A stretch of 64,000 nt of DNA, taken from Mesorhizobium sp. M00.F.Ca.ET.216.01.1.1. GTDB taxonomy: Bacteria; Pseudomonadota; Alphaproteobacteria; Rhizobiales; Rhizobiaceae. Both the position numbers and the translations under genes were made by a program. Below, piece by piece: positions 32,613 to 41,454 of this stretch (within the stretch, counting starts at the first letter, position 1; every line of letters starts with the position of its first letter). The DNA is taken from assembly GCF_004010325.2 (NCBI RefSeq), contig NZ_SADR02000019.1:62001-126000 (forward strand). The letters are read 5' to 3'. The notes beneath the pieces were generated by a model, which had not been told where the DNA came from, searched no databases, and saw nothing but the letters and a program-made list of their open reading frames with translations.

Positions 32613-33512
32613 ATGGAAACACTCGCCGAAATCGCTGCGGCGATCGGCCGTCACGTGTCGAAGGACGGCTTCAACGCCACTCTCATCGATCGCGTGTCGC
32701 TTGTTCGATCCTCCACGCCGACGATGCCGATGCCGAATGTCTACCGGCCGCAGCTGTGCCTCGTCGCACAAGGGCACAAGGAGGTCACGCTGGGCGACAG
32801 CGTGTTCAGATATGCACCGGGGCGCTATGGGATCGTGACCTACGATCTGCCGGCGACAGGCCAGGTAGTCGAGGCGACGCCTGACAAGCCCTATCTCTGT
32901 CTGTACCTCGATTTCGATCCGGTCATGCTGGGGGAGTTGGCGTTGCGCGTGCCGCCGCTGCCGGGAGCGCCCGCCCCGCCGATAGGCAAGACGGTGTCCG
33001 ACGCCAGCGCCGATCTGCTCAACGCGGCGCTGCATTTGCTGCGCCTGCTCGACGATCCGGCAGCGCTGCCCGTGCTCGGGCCACTTGCCGAGCAGGAAAT
33101 TCTCTACCGCCTGCTCACCGGCCCGGACGGCGCCAGGATGCGCCACATCACCACCGGTCAGGGCCGGGTGGCCCAGGTCGGCCGCGCCATCGCCTGGATC
33201 CGGCAGAACTTCCGGGAACGGTTCAGCATCGAGCGGCTTGCCGCGGAAGTGGGCATGAGTCCGTCGAGCCTGCACGAGCATTTTCGCGTCGTGACGGCGA
33301 TGACGCCGCTGCAATTCCAGAAGCAGCTCAGGTTACAGGACGCGCGCGGCCTGATGCTGGTCCAGGACATCGACGCCACAACTGCCGCCTTCCGGGTGGG
33401 TTACGAAAGCCCGTCGCAGTTTAGTCGCGAATACCGCCGTCACTTCGGAGAACCGCCGGCGCGCGACATCGCCCGCTTGCGCGCTTCGCCGGGCTTGGCA
33501 GTGGTAGCTTGA
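32613..33512 (+). CDS. AraC-family transcriptional regulator
   Basis: 299 residues from the ATG at 32613. The N-terminal half is the AraC_N-type sensor (VYRPQLCLVAQGHKEVTLGD near residue 43). The C-terminal half has two helix-turn-helices: FSIERLAAEVGMSPSSLHEHF near 208 and TTAAFRVGYESPSQFSREYR near 255. Divergent from two oxidoreductase genes, which are the likely targets. This arrangement of an AraC_N regulator beside short-chain dehydrogenases is common and often linked to aldehyde or electrophile response; inference only. Confidence 0.9.
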   Translation: METLAEIAAAIGRHVSKDGFNATLIDRVSLVRSSTPTMPMPNVYRPQLCLVAQGHKEVTLGDSVFRYAPGRYGIVTYDLPATGQVVEATPDKPYLCLYLDFDPVMLGELALRVPPLPGAPAPPIGKTVSDASADLLNAALHLLRLLDDPAALPVLGPLAEQEILYRLLTGPDGARMRHITTGQGRVAQVGRAIAWIRQNFRERFSIERLAAEVGMSPSSLHEHFRVVTAMTPLQFQKQLRLQDARGLMLVQDIDATTAAFRVGYESPSQFSREYRRHFGEPPARDIARLRASPGLAVVA

Positions 33513-33549
33513 GTTCAGCCTACCGGCGTCGGCGCACTAACGTTTGGTC

Positions 33550-34716
33550 CTAAATATCGCCCCTTGAACGAAGCGGCCTGAAGAACGCTCGGATTTCCTC
33601 GGCCAGCGCCTCCGGTTGCTCGAGTGCCGCGAAATGACCGCCCGCGGGCATGCAGGTCCAGCGAACAACATTGAGTGCGCGTTCGACCCAGGAACGCGGG
33701 GGCATGGGCAGCTCGCGCGGGAAGACGCTTACTCCGAACGGCACGCTAACCCGCTCGCCTGCATCGAAGGTCAGCGGTTGAAGGCGCATTTCCTTGTACA
33801 GTCGCAACGACGCAGCGATGTTGCCGGAGAACCAGTAGATCGAAATGTCGGTGAGCAGCGTGCCGATAGGTATCGCGCGCTCGAGTTCGCCGCCGCAATC
33901 GCTCCAGGCGCGAAATTTCTCGGCAATCCAGGCAGCAAGGCCGATGGGACTGTCGGAGAGCGCGAAAGCCAGGGTCAGCGGCTTGGTGGACTGGAGCGCC
34001 GCGTAGGCGCCCTCAGCTGCCGCGAAGGCCGCCGCCTTGCCGAGGAAGGCCATCTCTTCGCCGGGTAACCGCGCCGTGCTTTCGTCCAGACCCGGACGGA
34101 AGCTGCCGGGGATATAGTTCAGATGAACGCCGACGAGGCTCTCGGGAAAACAGCGCGCCAGCCAGCACGAGACGCCCGCTCCGATGTCGCCGCCTTGGGC
34201 TGCGAAACGATCGTAACCAAGTCCGGCCATGAGCTCTCGCCACATGGCAGCGACCTCCCGAGCACTGATGCCCGGAACGGCAGGCGCTTGGGAGAAGCCG
34301 TAGCCGGGCAGCGATGGCACGACGACGTGGAACGCATCTTGGGGATCGCCGCCGTAGGCCCCCGGATCGGTCAAAAGCGGGATGATGCGCTCCATCTCCA
34401 CGAATGAACCCGGCCAGCCGTGCGTCAGGATGAGTGGCATGGGCGCCGGGCCTACTCCCGGCTGGTGCACGAAGTGGATGTCGAGGCCCCGGATCGTCGA
34501 AACATACTGCGGCAGCCGGTTGAGGCGACACTCCTGCATCCTCCAGTCGAACTGGTGCAGCCATTGGTCTCGCAGACGCTTGAGGAACGAAAGGCTGGTA
34601 CCGTCCTCCCAACTGTCTGCATCGATCGAATCGGGCAAACGACCATTCCGCAGGCGGCGGTGCAGGTCTTCTATGGCTTCGTCGGTTACGTGGATCGTGA
34701 AGGGACGGCTTTCCAT
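33550..34716 (-). CDS. Epoxide hydrolase (EHN-type alpha/beta hydrolase)
   Basis: 388 residues from the ATG at 34716. The N-terminal EHN domain is visible (FTIHVTDEAIEDLHRRL, then FDWRMQECRLNRLPQY), followed by the hydrolase core: oxyanion motif THGWPGS near residue 100, nucleophile in AAQGGDIGAGVS (Asp near 176) and the histidine in AGGHFAALEQPEALAEEIR near 360. This matches microsomal-type epoxide hydrolases, opening epoxides to diols. Length is normal. No regulator or partner gene is evident. Confidence 0.9.
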   Translation of the reverse strand: MESRPFTIHVTDEAIEDLHRRLRNGRLPDSIDADSWEDGTSLSFLKRLRDQWLHQFDWRMQECRLNRLPQYVSTIRGLDIHFVHQPGVGPAPMPLILTHGWPGSFVEMERIIPLLTDPGAYGGDPQDAFHVVVPSLPGYGFSQAPAVPGISAREVAAMWRELMAGLGYDRFAAQGGDIGAGVSCWLARCFPESLVGVHLNYIPGSFRPGLDESTARLPGEEMAFLGKAAAFAAAEGAYAALQSTKPLTLAFALSDSPIGLAAWIAEKFRAWSDCGGELERAIPIGTLLTDISIYWFSGNIAASLRLYKEMRLQPLTFDAGERVSVPFGVSVFPRELPMPPRSWVERALNVVRWTCMPAGGHFAALEQPEALAEEIRAFFRPLRSRGDI

Positions 34717-34813
34717 GCGGGCCTGCCAAACGGTTGCGGAAGTTGCCAACTGAGGACAGCGTACCAATCTCGCGGCACTGCGACGAGAGTCACGACCGGG
34801 TCCAAGCCCCTGC

Positions 34814-35298
34814 CTACAATGCGTCGATCCATGCGGTCACCGCGGCGTTCACGTCATCGTTGCGGTCGAGCATGATCCAGTGCCCGGCTCGAGTCCACAC
34901 TTCCACCTTCGACTTGGGGTTCGAGAACCACGGCCGCATCTGGCGGGCCTGGCCCGGATCCCGGCACAGGTGGTAGAATGGGATCGTCAGCCGCCGGCAG
35001 AATCGGGCGCTCGCCTCCGCCAACTTGATCCGGTCCCGTGAAAAGTGGACCAAAGGACTCCCGCACTACACGCTTGGGCATGCCCTGGACTCGTCGTGCG
35101 TGCCAGCGCTTGAAGGCCGGATCGGTGGTGCGGTCGTAGGCGCCGGCAAACAGCGCGGGAACCACCGTGCCGGGATCGCCGGCGGCAAGGTCCCGGGCGG
35201 TCTTGCTGAAGAGTCGCGCTGCCGCGGTATCGAAGCCGAACGCACCGTCGATCGATACGACGGCGCGGACTAGGTCCGGTCTCTTCAGTTGGCTATTG
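34814..35298 (-). pseudogene. Alpha/beta hydrolase, C-terminal remnant
   Basis: One frame reads RPDLVRAVVSIDGAFGFD, GTVVPALFAGAYDRTTDP and RRVQGMPKRVVRESFGPLF. A shift then leads to LTIPFYHLCRDPGQARQM and VEVWTRAGHWIMLDRNDDV, which includes the catalytic histidine (GHW). The N-terminal half with the nucleophile is missing. It sits between two intact genes. Confidence 0.6.
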
Positions 35299-35311
35299 CG
35301 CCTGCCGTGAA

Positions 35312-35776
35312 CTATCGAAAATACGGTCCCGTACCGCTGAGTGCGTCCAGTGCGATCTGGCGATGCTGTTCGCTGTAGAGAGGCGGCATTGCATCTTTGT
35401 CGAAAAATTGAAGTTCAAATGTCTCCTCGTTATCAACGGTCAAAGCCCCCCCAACAATTCGCATTCTGAACATGAAAGCAACACATTGGCACTGATCGCC
35501 GTTCTCCAGTGTTTGGAAATACTTGGTATAGATACCGATCAACGAAATCGGGTCCACCTCAAGGCCCGTTTCCTCCCGCAACTCCCTTACTGCCGTCTCG
35601 TGCGCGGCTTCTCCAAGCTCCATCACTCCACCGGGGAAACCCCATACTTCGCAATCTCGTGTGCGCCGCTGCAAAAGGACTCGACCGTGATCATCTTCGA
35701 TCCAACCGCCAGCGGAGTTCACGAAGATAAGCTCGGAGCCGATTTGCGACCGTAATCTTCTGATCCACTCAGACAC
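35312..35776 (-). CDS. NUDIX hydrolase
   Basis: 154 residues. The Nudix box is complete: GGVMELGEAAHETAVREL followed by REETGLE, with the GX5EX7REUXEEXGU spacing. It binds Mg2+ and hydrolyses a nucleoside diphosphate linked to another group. I use the GTG at 35776 with AGGGGA 6 bp before it; a TTG eight codons upstream is less likely. The family ending FFDKDAMPPL near residue 130 fits ADP-sugar/8-oxo-type members, but specificity cannot be told. Confidence 0.88.
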   Translation of the reverse strand: MSEWIRRLRSQIGSELIFVNSAGGWIEDDHGRVLLQRRTRDCEVWGFPGGVMELGEAAHETAVRELREETGLEVDPISLIGIYTKYFQTLENGDQCQCVAFMFRMRIVGGALTVDNEETFELQFFDKDAMPPLYSEQHRQIALDALSGTGPYFR

Positions 35777-36089
35777 GATTGGTCCCCTACAGCTTCTCAA
35801 TTGGTTGGGCGCCGAAGAACGTATCCTGTTTCAGGGGTAGACGCACCGCATTACCATTTCGCAGGCATTCTCCAGCAAATTGCCGCTTTCCACCCCTTGG
35901 CCGTGCAGCGCAATGACCAGTTCGGGTCACGACCGTGAGTTCCGGCGGACGTCTCCTTATAGATTTGCCGCGCCACAGAGCGGCGGCCAGAGTTCTCTTC
36001 TGGCAGCGTATAGCTGCCATTGTGTCTGCAAATCGACCTTACGCTGACACGAAATTGTGTTCGGAAACTACGGTTTGTAGACACCGTCC

Positions 36090-36362
36090 CCTCCCTGTTG
36101 CGCTTCTCGACCATCTGGCCGTCAAGGCAAACCGGGCATTGACGCACACCGTGCCTTCGATGGTCTCGAACCGCACCTGATCACCGGCGATCTCACAAAG
36201 CTCCCGGAGATAGCGGGACGGCTGGCGGCTGTTAGTGATGAGATATACGCCCCGACTGGCGCGCGTCAGCGCGACGTAGAACAGGCGCCTTTTCCTCGGC
36301 GTAGGCGAAGGTTTCAGGACGCGGAATGACCAGGTTGAGCAATTCATCGTCCTCTATGCGGC
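36090..36362 (-). pseudogene. UvrD-like helicase, C-terminal remnant
   Basis: The minus strand reads PSRIEDDELLNLVIPRPETF and AYAEE; after a shift RRLFYVALTRASRGVYLITN (helicase motif VI, VALTRA) and PSRYLRELCEIAGDQVRFET; after another shift QCPVCLDGQMVEKRN, a topoisomerase-type zinc-ribbon start. This order fits helicase IV-like proteins with a C-terminal zinc ribbon. Everything N-terminal of motif VI is absent. It abuts an AraC fragment on the opposite strand. Confidence 0.62.
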
Positions 36363-36669
36363 TCGGCATCTCCTCGAACTTGCAGGCGTCGATCCGGCCA
36401 GAATCGCCGACCCCTTGCTGCGTCTCGAACTCGGCTATTATTGCCGGCTGTTCGACATCGCAGCCGGTGAGACGGGCGACGATTTTTTCGGCGCACGTTT
36501 TGGACAGGGGTTGATGACGCAGCAGAACTTCGACGCGGTTAGCAAGCTGGTGGTCGGTGCCCCGACTGTTCGCGATGCTCTGGTGGCGCTTGCGGAGAAT
36601 TACCGCTGGATCCAGGAAAACTCGAGCCTGCAATTCAAGCACGTACAGATAGGGATCATGAACAAATAA
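36361..36669 (+). pseudogene. AraC-family regulator, N-terminal-domain remnant
   Basis: An open plus-strand segment reads LLELAGVDPARIADPLLRL, ELGYYCRLFDIAAGETGDDF and VSKLVVGAPTVRDALVALAE. This is the arabinose-binding-like sensor of OruR/ArgR-type AraC proteins. There is no start codon in context and no DNA-binding half. The 5' edge coincides with the end of the helicase remnant at about 36362, marking a recombination joint. Confidence 0.55.
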
Positions 36670-36923
36670 GCCCCCGCTCGACTTGGGGTTTTCAATGTCT
36701 CGCCATCGCCTTAGCGTCACCCGAACGGTGCGGCCGCTTCCATGACAGGCGCCATTTCGCTTTCCCGAGCCTGACCTCCGTTGCGATCAGAAGCGCCGAG
36801 ATATAGGTCAGCTTCCGGATCAACTCCTGAAAATCCAGCGGATCCAAAGCCGAATGCCAAAGAGTCATAATCTCTGTGCAGAGGTGCTAGTCCTCGGTCC
36901 GATTATGCTGATCGGGTCGGCGA

Positions 36924-37322
36924 TCACTTGACGCCAAGGGCACCCTTGAGTTCCGCCAATTTTTTCATGCACCCTTGCTCGTCTCCAGCTTGGGACATCT
37001 TGCGGGCTTCAGCCATCAATTGGCTTGGATGTTCGGCACTTTGGTCGCTACGGCTGCCAGTCACCTGCTCTTGGTGAGGTGTGGTCGGCTTCACTTCTCC
37101 CGTCGTTGCTCCGGTCGTTTCAGGGTTGCCGCCCTGTTGCTTACCGGGCAGGACTTCTTCTTGGTGCTTCGTCGCCGGTATGCCTGACTTGCTAGGGCTT
37201 GCGCCCGTTTCGGCGGTGATAACGTTCGGCTCGAGCACCTTCAACTCCTGGCCGCAGTCGGCAAAGGCCGGCGAAGCGAACGCAAGGACTAGCGTCGACG
37301 CGGTGGCTATCCGTATGGACAT
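36924..37322 (-). CDS. Small exported hypothetical protein
   Basis: 132 residues from the ATG at 37322, which has GGAGG 5 bp upstream. A signal peptide ends near residue 21 (SPAFADCG). The middle is a polar, low-complexity region rich in Gly, Thr, Pro and Gln (residues about 40-95). A helical C-terminus with a cysteine follows (MSQAGDEQGCMKKLAELKGAL). Two cysteines remain in the mature protein and could pair. I do not recognise a named domain. It is probably periplasmic and stands alone. Confidence 0.7.
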   Translation of the reverse strand: MSIRIATASTLVLAFASPAFADCGQELKVLEPNVITAETGASPSKSGIPATKHQEEVLPGKQQGGNPETTGATTGEVKPTTPHQEQVTGSRSDQSAEHPSQLMAEARKMSQAGDEQGCMKKLAELKGALGVK

Positions 37323-37570
37323 ATGAACCTCCAATAGGGGTTGGTTTAATCATGAGGAGGAAACGGCTATATGCCCCGGGAGTTCCTGCATCGATCGACG
37401 AACCGCCGTGCGAGATCCTCATTTGAACGAGCGTCTTCGGCCTGAATGTCGAGCCACTCGCGCAATTCCCGTGCTCCGCGGCCCGCGAAATTCTTGTACC
37501 CTTAGATAGCGAAGGCGATTTCACAGATTGATTCCAACCGGATTGGGGTCGATCTGCGAAGTGTGCAGCT

Positions 37571-38546
37571 TTGGTTTCAAGAGAACGAGATAGCACTGCC
37601 AATATTCGTTGGCTGGCGAGGGTTTTTGGGTGCGATGATCCGGTGGCAACCAGCGAATGGCAGATGGAGCTTAGTGCGGCGCAATCGCGGTTATCGGCCA
37701 AGAGACGAGAATCGAAGAGAGCCGGAAGCAGCGTTGCACAGGAGATTCCAGATACAGCACCGGCTGCGCCCTTCGATGACGACACAGCGTCTCCGGCAGA
37801 GCTAAAACGGGATCCTGACGCCAAGGGGCCGAGGCGGCGTTTTAGTTTGGCGAGGAAATCGGAGGCGTTTTTTAGTCACGGATCTCCCCTGAACTTACCG
37901 GCGTCGGTGTTTGCGGGTGTCACCGCTCTTGGGTTTTTGTCGTATATTACTGGGATTCACAGCGTGACATATGGCCGGGCGGATGGGGTCGTCAAGCAGG
38001 TTGGGTTTCTTTGGACAGCGAATTGGACATTCGTCTTCATGGTATTTTTGCCACTGTTTTTTGCCTTCGTGACCGAGCTAGTGACCTTTTGGAAAGATGA
38101 AGGCCGCCCAAAGCTTGTAGCGCAGGGCGACAAGATGGAAAGCGACGATGCCTGGGCGCGCAGCGTAGAAGCTTCTTCGTATTCATATTGGGCGGTTTTT
38201 TTTGATTTGTGTGCTGTTCGCCGGTCTTTTTCAGTGGATCGGCGTGTCATTGATCCCGTTGATGAAAGGTGGTGGCAACTATGCGACGGATTGGGGCTCG
38301 TTAGCGATTGTGCGCCCTGAGGTTATATCGGTGCCGGAGGCGGTCGTATTCACGGGGCTCGCTTACCTATACATGTGCCTCTGTTTTTATCTGTTCTTCG
38401 TAGGTCTCATTTTGCTTTATACGGTGATTCATGATCTTTGGAGAATTGGAGAAGCAGCGAGTAATGGGCCGGAGATGGATTATCAATACGAGCTCAATGA
38501 AGCCAGCCTCGTGCGAGGATGGATTGCGGCGAGGCCGTGCTTTTGA
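37571..38546 (+). pseudogene. Multi-span membrane protein interrupted at a T8 tract
   Basis: A polar N-terminal region (about 95 residues) precedes membrane segments VFAGVTALGFLSYITGI and FVFMVFLPLFFAFVTEL. At a run of eight T (38196-38203) the frame shifts; in the next frame membrane segments resume at once with LICVLFAGLFQWIGVSLIPL and VFTGLAYLYMCLCFYLFF. Removing one T, or adding two, would restore a four-span protein of about 320 residues. Family unknown. Either an error, a true mutation or slippage at the tract. The start (TTG at 37571) is uncertain. Confidence 0.6.
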
Positions 38547-38770
38547 AGCTGATCGGTCAACAATACCTCGGAGAGCTGTTGCCAATACACGGCATCCTGA
38601 GGCGAGCAAAGCTTCTGCGGCGCATCTCGGTCGCCGAGCCCGCCGTCGATAAAAGTCCGGCATGCGGTTACCAGCGCCGACCGAAGCGCTGCGCCGTGCT
38701 CGCTCTGGTTTGGGTATCGCCTGCCGATCGCGGCGGGAAGATCAAGGTCACGGATTTCACCGTTCGACAT
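38483..38770 (-). pseudogene. Conserved hypothetical protein, N-terminal remnant
   Basis: From an ATG at 38770 the frame reads SALVTACRTFIDGGLGD and LCSPQDAVYWQQLSEVLLTD. This resembles the start of plasmid- and island-borne hypothetical proteins of alphaproteobacteria. After about residue 85 the similarity ends as the frame runs into the 3' part of the membrane-protein gene on the other strand. Function unknown. Confidence 0.4.
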
Positions 38771-38981
38771 TTCGGCCTCGACAGCAGGAGAGACCAGGCG
38801 GCAATCGACCGCGCCAGGATGGCCTCGGGAGCATGAAAATAAGCCGTGTAGTATTCAGTCAGGTGCTTGCCATCAATGCATTTGTGCGAGTGCGTATAGT
38901 GTAGCCATGTTGAGCCGAGCGGAATAGTGCCCGACTCGGTGCCGTATGCGTCAAATTCGGACGGCCAGAGATGGAGGCCAT

Positions 38982-39626
38982 ATGACGATGCCGATTCCTG
39001 AGAACCTCAAGCTTCTTCACACCGGTGAGGAAGTCGTATGGCAGAAATCGATCGCGGCGATCGAGGCCGACCCTGACCTCAGCCTTCATCTGGCGATGAT
39101 CGAATGCGTGATGGACCTGCTGCAGTTCTACCGCATGGCCTATGATGAAAAGGACGAGGACCAGCTCATCGTCAAGCTGCTCGGGGCCAGGATTTTCAAC
39201 GATCTCGGCGCCTCGATCAGGCTGATTCTGGGCGGGTACTACCAGGCAGCAGGCCTGCCGACCCGAGACATTCTGGAGACTGGGTTCCTGCTCGACTATT
39301 TCTCAACGGACCCGGCGCTGATCCAGAAGTGGAAAACCGTTCCAGAGGAGAAGCGTAACAAGGAGTTCAGCCAGGCGAAGATCCGGGAAGTGCTCGACAA
39401 GCGGGACGGCTATGAAGGCAAGAAGCGATACGAGCACTATAAGCTTCTGTCGGCCATTGCGGCACATCCGACACTTGCCGGCTTCACCATGCTGCGGCCA
39501 GAGCCCGGCGCTGACGCCCACATGGGCCCCTTTTTTGTTCCTAACCTTCTCACAGCTACGATTCAGGAGCTGGTGAAGGTGACAATGACGGGTTGGGAAA
39601 ACTTCAAATGGTTCTTCAAACCCTAA
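38982..39626 (+). CDS. Hypothetical protein, mostly alpha-helical
   Basis: 214 residues. The ATG at 38982 has GGAGG 5 bp upstream, better than an earlier start at 38946. The protein is rich in helices and charged residues (CVMDLLQFYRMAYDEKDEDQ, then IFNDLGASIRLILGGYYQAA, RDILETGFLLDYF). A similar layout is seen in DUF5677-like proteins but I cannot assign a family with confidence. No membrane spans or signal peptide, so it is cytoplasmic. It lies upstream of the DUF433/PIN pair, with a short possible gene between. Confidence 0.7.
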   Translation: MTMPIPENLKLLHTGEEVVWQKSIAAIEADPDLSLHLAMIECVMDLLQFYRMAYDEKDEDQLIVKLLGARIFNDLGASIRLILGGYYQAAGLPTRDILETGFLLDYFSTDPALIQKWKTVPEEKRNKEFSQAKIREVLDKRDGYEGKKRYEHYKLLSAIAAHPTLAGFTMLRPEPGADAHMGPFFVPNLLTATIQELVKVTMTGWENFKWFFKP

Positions 39627-39665
39627 ACCCTGCCCCAATTTCGAGCGACGCTACGCTATCTCGAG

Positions 39666-39791
39666 ATGAGTTCGGAATGGGTTGAATGCATCTACGGAAA
39701 GAAGCTCGATCGAGGTGATATCGAGGCGGTCAAACGGATCCTCGCACAGATTGACGGTCAGCCGAGCGACCGCGTCCCACCCGCTGCGTGA
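39666..39791 (+). CDS. Possible 41-residue protein
   Basis: ATG at 39666 to TGA at 39789-39791. It is soluble and charged (ECIYGKKLDRGDIEAVKRIL). No good ribosome-binding site precedes it, and it lies between a hypothetical gene and the toxin-antitoxin operator. It could be the tail of a decayed gene. Confidence 0.3.
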   Translation: MSSEWVECIYGKKLDRGDIEAVKRILAQIDGQPSDRVPPAA

Positions 39792-39817
39792 GGCCATCCG
39801 ACATAGGGTGGTTGCAT

Positions 39818-39858
39818 CTTCTCTAATTCATCCCTAGATTGGGGAGGAATTAGAGAAG
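39818..39858. promoter_or_regulatory. Perfect 12-bp inverted repeat before the DUF433/PIN operon
   Basis: CTTCTCTAATTC (39818-39829) and GAATTAGAGAAG (39847-39858) are exact reverse complements separated by 17 bases. The right arm ends 9 bp before the antitoxin ATG and overlaps its ribosome-binding region (GGAGGG). Position and symmetry suit an autoregulatory antitoxin site or an mRNA hairpin that masks translation. Confidence 0.72.
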
Positions 39859-39867
39859 GAGGGACCG

Positions 39868-40506
39868 ATGGCTTCCCCACAGACATTGACATTGAGCGAG
39901 GCGGGCTATGTCCTCGACCGGTCAACTACGACGCTGAACAAGGCAGTCGATACCGGTGTCATCCGTGCGAAACAGCGCAGAGTCGGCAAGGCCGTGCAGC
40001 GCCTCGTCGGTCCAGCGGAACTTCGCTTTCTGCGACTGGCCGATGAGCTCGACAAGGACCTCACTCCTTCTGGCCGGCGGCGCCTCTACGAGGCGTTGCG
40101 GAAGTTATCTGCCAGCACCCACATGGTGCGATGGGGCAAGCTCGACCTCGACCTCGCGCGGATCGACAGCGATCTGGAAGTCCGCCTCGCACGGCTTGAG
40201 CACATTCGAAACTGGGTGGATCGCAGTGAGGACCAGTCCGAGGCTCTGATCCGGGACACTGAGATTCCCGCTCACCTGGTTGCTGCGCTCGCCAAGGAGC
40301 AGACCGTCGAGGAGATTCTGAGCGATTTTCCATCACTGTCGAAGACGCAAATCGAGGCAGCTATAGAATATGCGAAGGCCTACCCCAAGCGCGGTCGGCC
40401 CTATGCGCCCCGGAGCTTGAAGCGGACGCTATCGGAGATGGCTGATCTCGGCGTCTTCGACGGGGACGACAGGCTGGAGGGATCGGCGCCTCGGGCAATT
40501 CCGTGA
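39868..40506 (+). CDS. DUF433-type antitoxin
   Basis: 212 residues. An N-terminal winged-helix-like region (LSEAGYVLDRSTTTLNKAVD) probably binds DNA. The C-terminal part is the DUF433 helix-turn-helix (LAKEQTVEEILSDFPSLSKT, then QIEAAIEYAKAYPKRGRP). DUF433 proteins are often paired with PIN-domain toxins, and its stop codon overlaps the start of one here (GTGA). A perfect 12-bp inverted repeat lies just upstream. It is longer than small DUF433 antitoxins because of the extra N-terminal domain. Confidence 0.85.
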   Translation: MASPQTLTLSEAGYVLDRSTTTLNKAVDTGVIRAKQRRVGKAVQRLVGPAELRFLRLADELDKDLTPSGRRRLYEALRKLSASTHMVRWGKLDLDLARIDSDLEVRLARLEHIRNWVDRSEDQSEALIRDTEIPAHLVAALAKEQTVEEILSDFPSLSKTQIEAAIEYAKAYPKRGRPYAPRSLKRTLSEMADLGVFDGDDRLEGSAPRAIP

Positions 40507-40934
40507 CGCTGTATCTGCTCGATGAGAATATTCTGCGAGAGACGGGAGCCCGTGGCAACGAGAATGTCCGCCGCTGGCTCGCAACCATCGACGACACCGA
40601 CCTGCGCTTGAGTGCCGCGACGCTGTTCGAAAAGCGCCGCGGCGCGCAGGCCCTCAAGAGCCGCGATGCGGAGCGCTCCGCAGTCCTTCTTGCCGCGATC
40701 GACGCGCTGGAGAAGTCGTTCTCGGATCGCATCATTCCTATTGATGCGCCCGTGGTGGCGGAGTGGACCCGTCTGCTTGCGGGCAAAAACAAGGACCGGT
40801 GGGATCTGGCCCTTGCGGCTACGGCGAGGGTTCATGGGCTTGTTCTCGTCACGCGGAATGTGCGGGACTTTGCCGGACGTGGCGTACGTATCCTTAATCC
40901 GTTCAAGGATCCCCCTGAAGAGCTCGAGGCCTGA
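40503..40934 (+). CDS. PIN-domain toxin (VapC-like ribonuclease)
   Basis: 143 residues from a GTG at 40503 that overlaps the antitoxin TGA. PIN acidic residues are in place: Asp in YLLDENIL near residue 7, Glu in TLFEKRRG near 43, Asp in DRWDLALAATARVHGL near 98 and Asp in TRNVRDFAG near 119. Such enzymes cleave RNA, often tRNA. Pairing with a DUF433 antitoxin and the 4-bp overlap strongly support a type II module. Confidence 0.9.
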   Translation: MTLYLLDENILRETGARGNENVRRWLATIDDTDLRLSAATLFEKRRGAQALKSRDAERSAVLLAAIDALEKSFSDRIIPIDAPVVAEWTRLLAGKNKDRWDLALAATARVHGLVLVTRNVRDFAGRGVRILNPFKDPPEELEA

Positions 40935-41053
40935 CCACGTGGGCGAGAAACCCTTCGCCCGTCCCACCATCGTGGCCAACGTGTTGCTGGCCCGGGCCGC
41001 GCGGACTCACACCGAGATAACCAAATTGGTTGTCGCCATGACTCTCATCAAGA

Positions 41054-41425
41054 GTGGTGGGGGTTGCGCTTGATTTTTGCGAGACGAGCACTGCAACGGC
41101 GGCTATCGGCGGGGTGGATCTGCGCGTTAAGTCGATGGACCATCGAACCAGGCGAGGAACCAGGACCGTGCTGCGGCTGCCTCCTCGCAACCAGCTGGAG
41201 GCGTTTGTCCGGAACGAGATAGTGCCACAGTTGCGCGACCAGATACGTGCCGACGAATGGCCATTGCGCATCGCGATTGACAGTGATGACGCAGGCTTAG
41301 ACATCACGATAGATCCTGCGAAATCACCCTATAGCCAAGGCGGATTCGCCGCCTATGACGTCCCGAGGATCAAGGACCGCAATCCGCTCTTCAACGCACT
41401 CAGGGCTAGTGCACGCACAGCATAG
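41054..41425 (+). CDS. Conserved hypothetical protein, probably truncated
   Basis: 123 residues. The stretch LDFCETSTATAAIGGVDL and then EAFVRNEIVPQLRDQIRADE, WPLRIAIDSDDAGLDITIDP looks conserved, and the C-terminus may be complete. No start is convincing: the GTG at 41054 has no ribosome-binding site and lies inside a likely longer domain. I do not know the function. It is probably the 3' part of a gene cut by insertion of the toxin-antitoxin segment. Confidence 0.4.
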   Translation: MVGVALDFCETSTATAAIGGVDLRVKSMDHRTRRGTRTVLRLPPRNQLEAFVRNEIVPQLRDQIRADEWPLRIAIDSDDAGLDITIDPAKSPYSQGGFAAYDVPRIKDRNPLFNALRASARTA

Positions 41426-41454
41426 GGCAACTAGCGATGGTCAGCGCCACAGTG

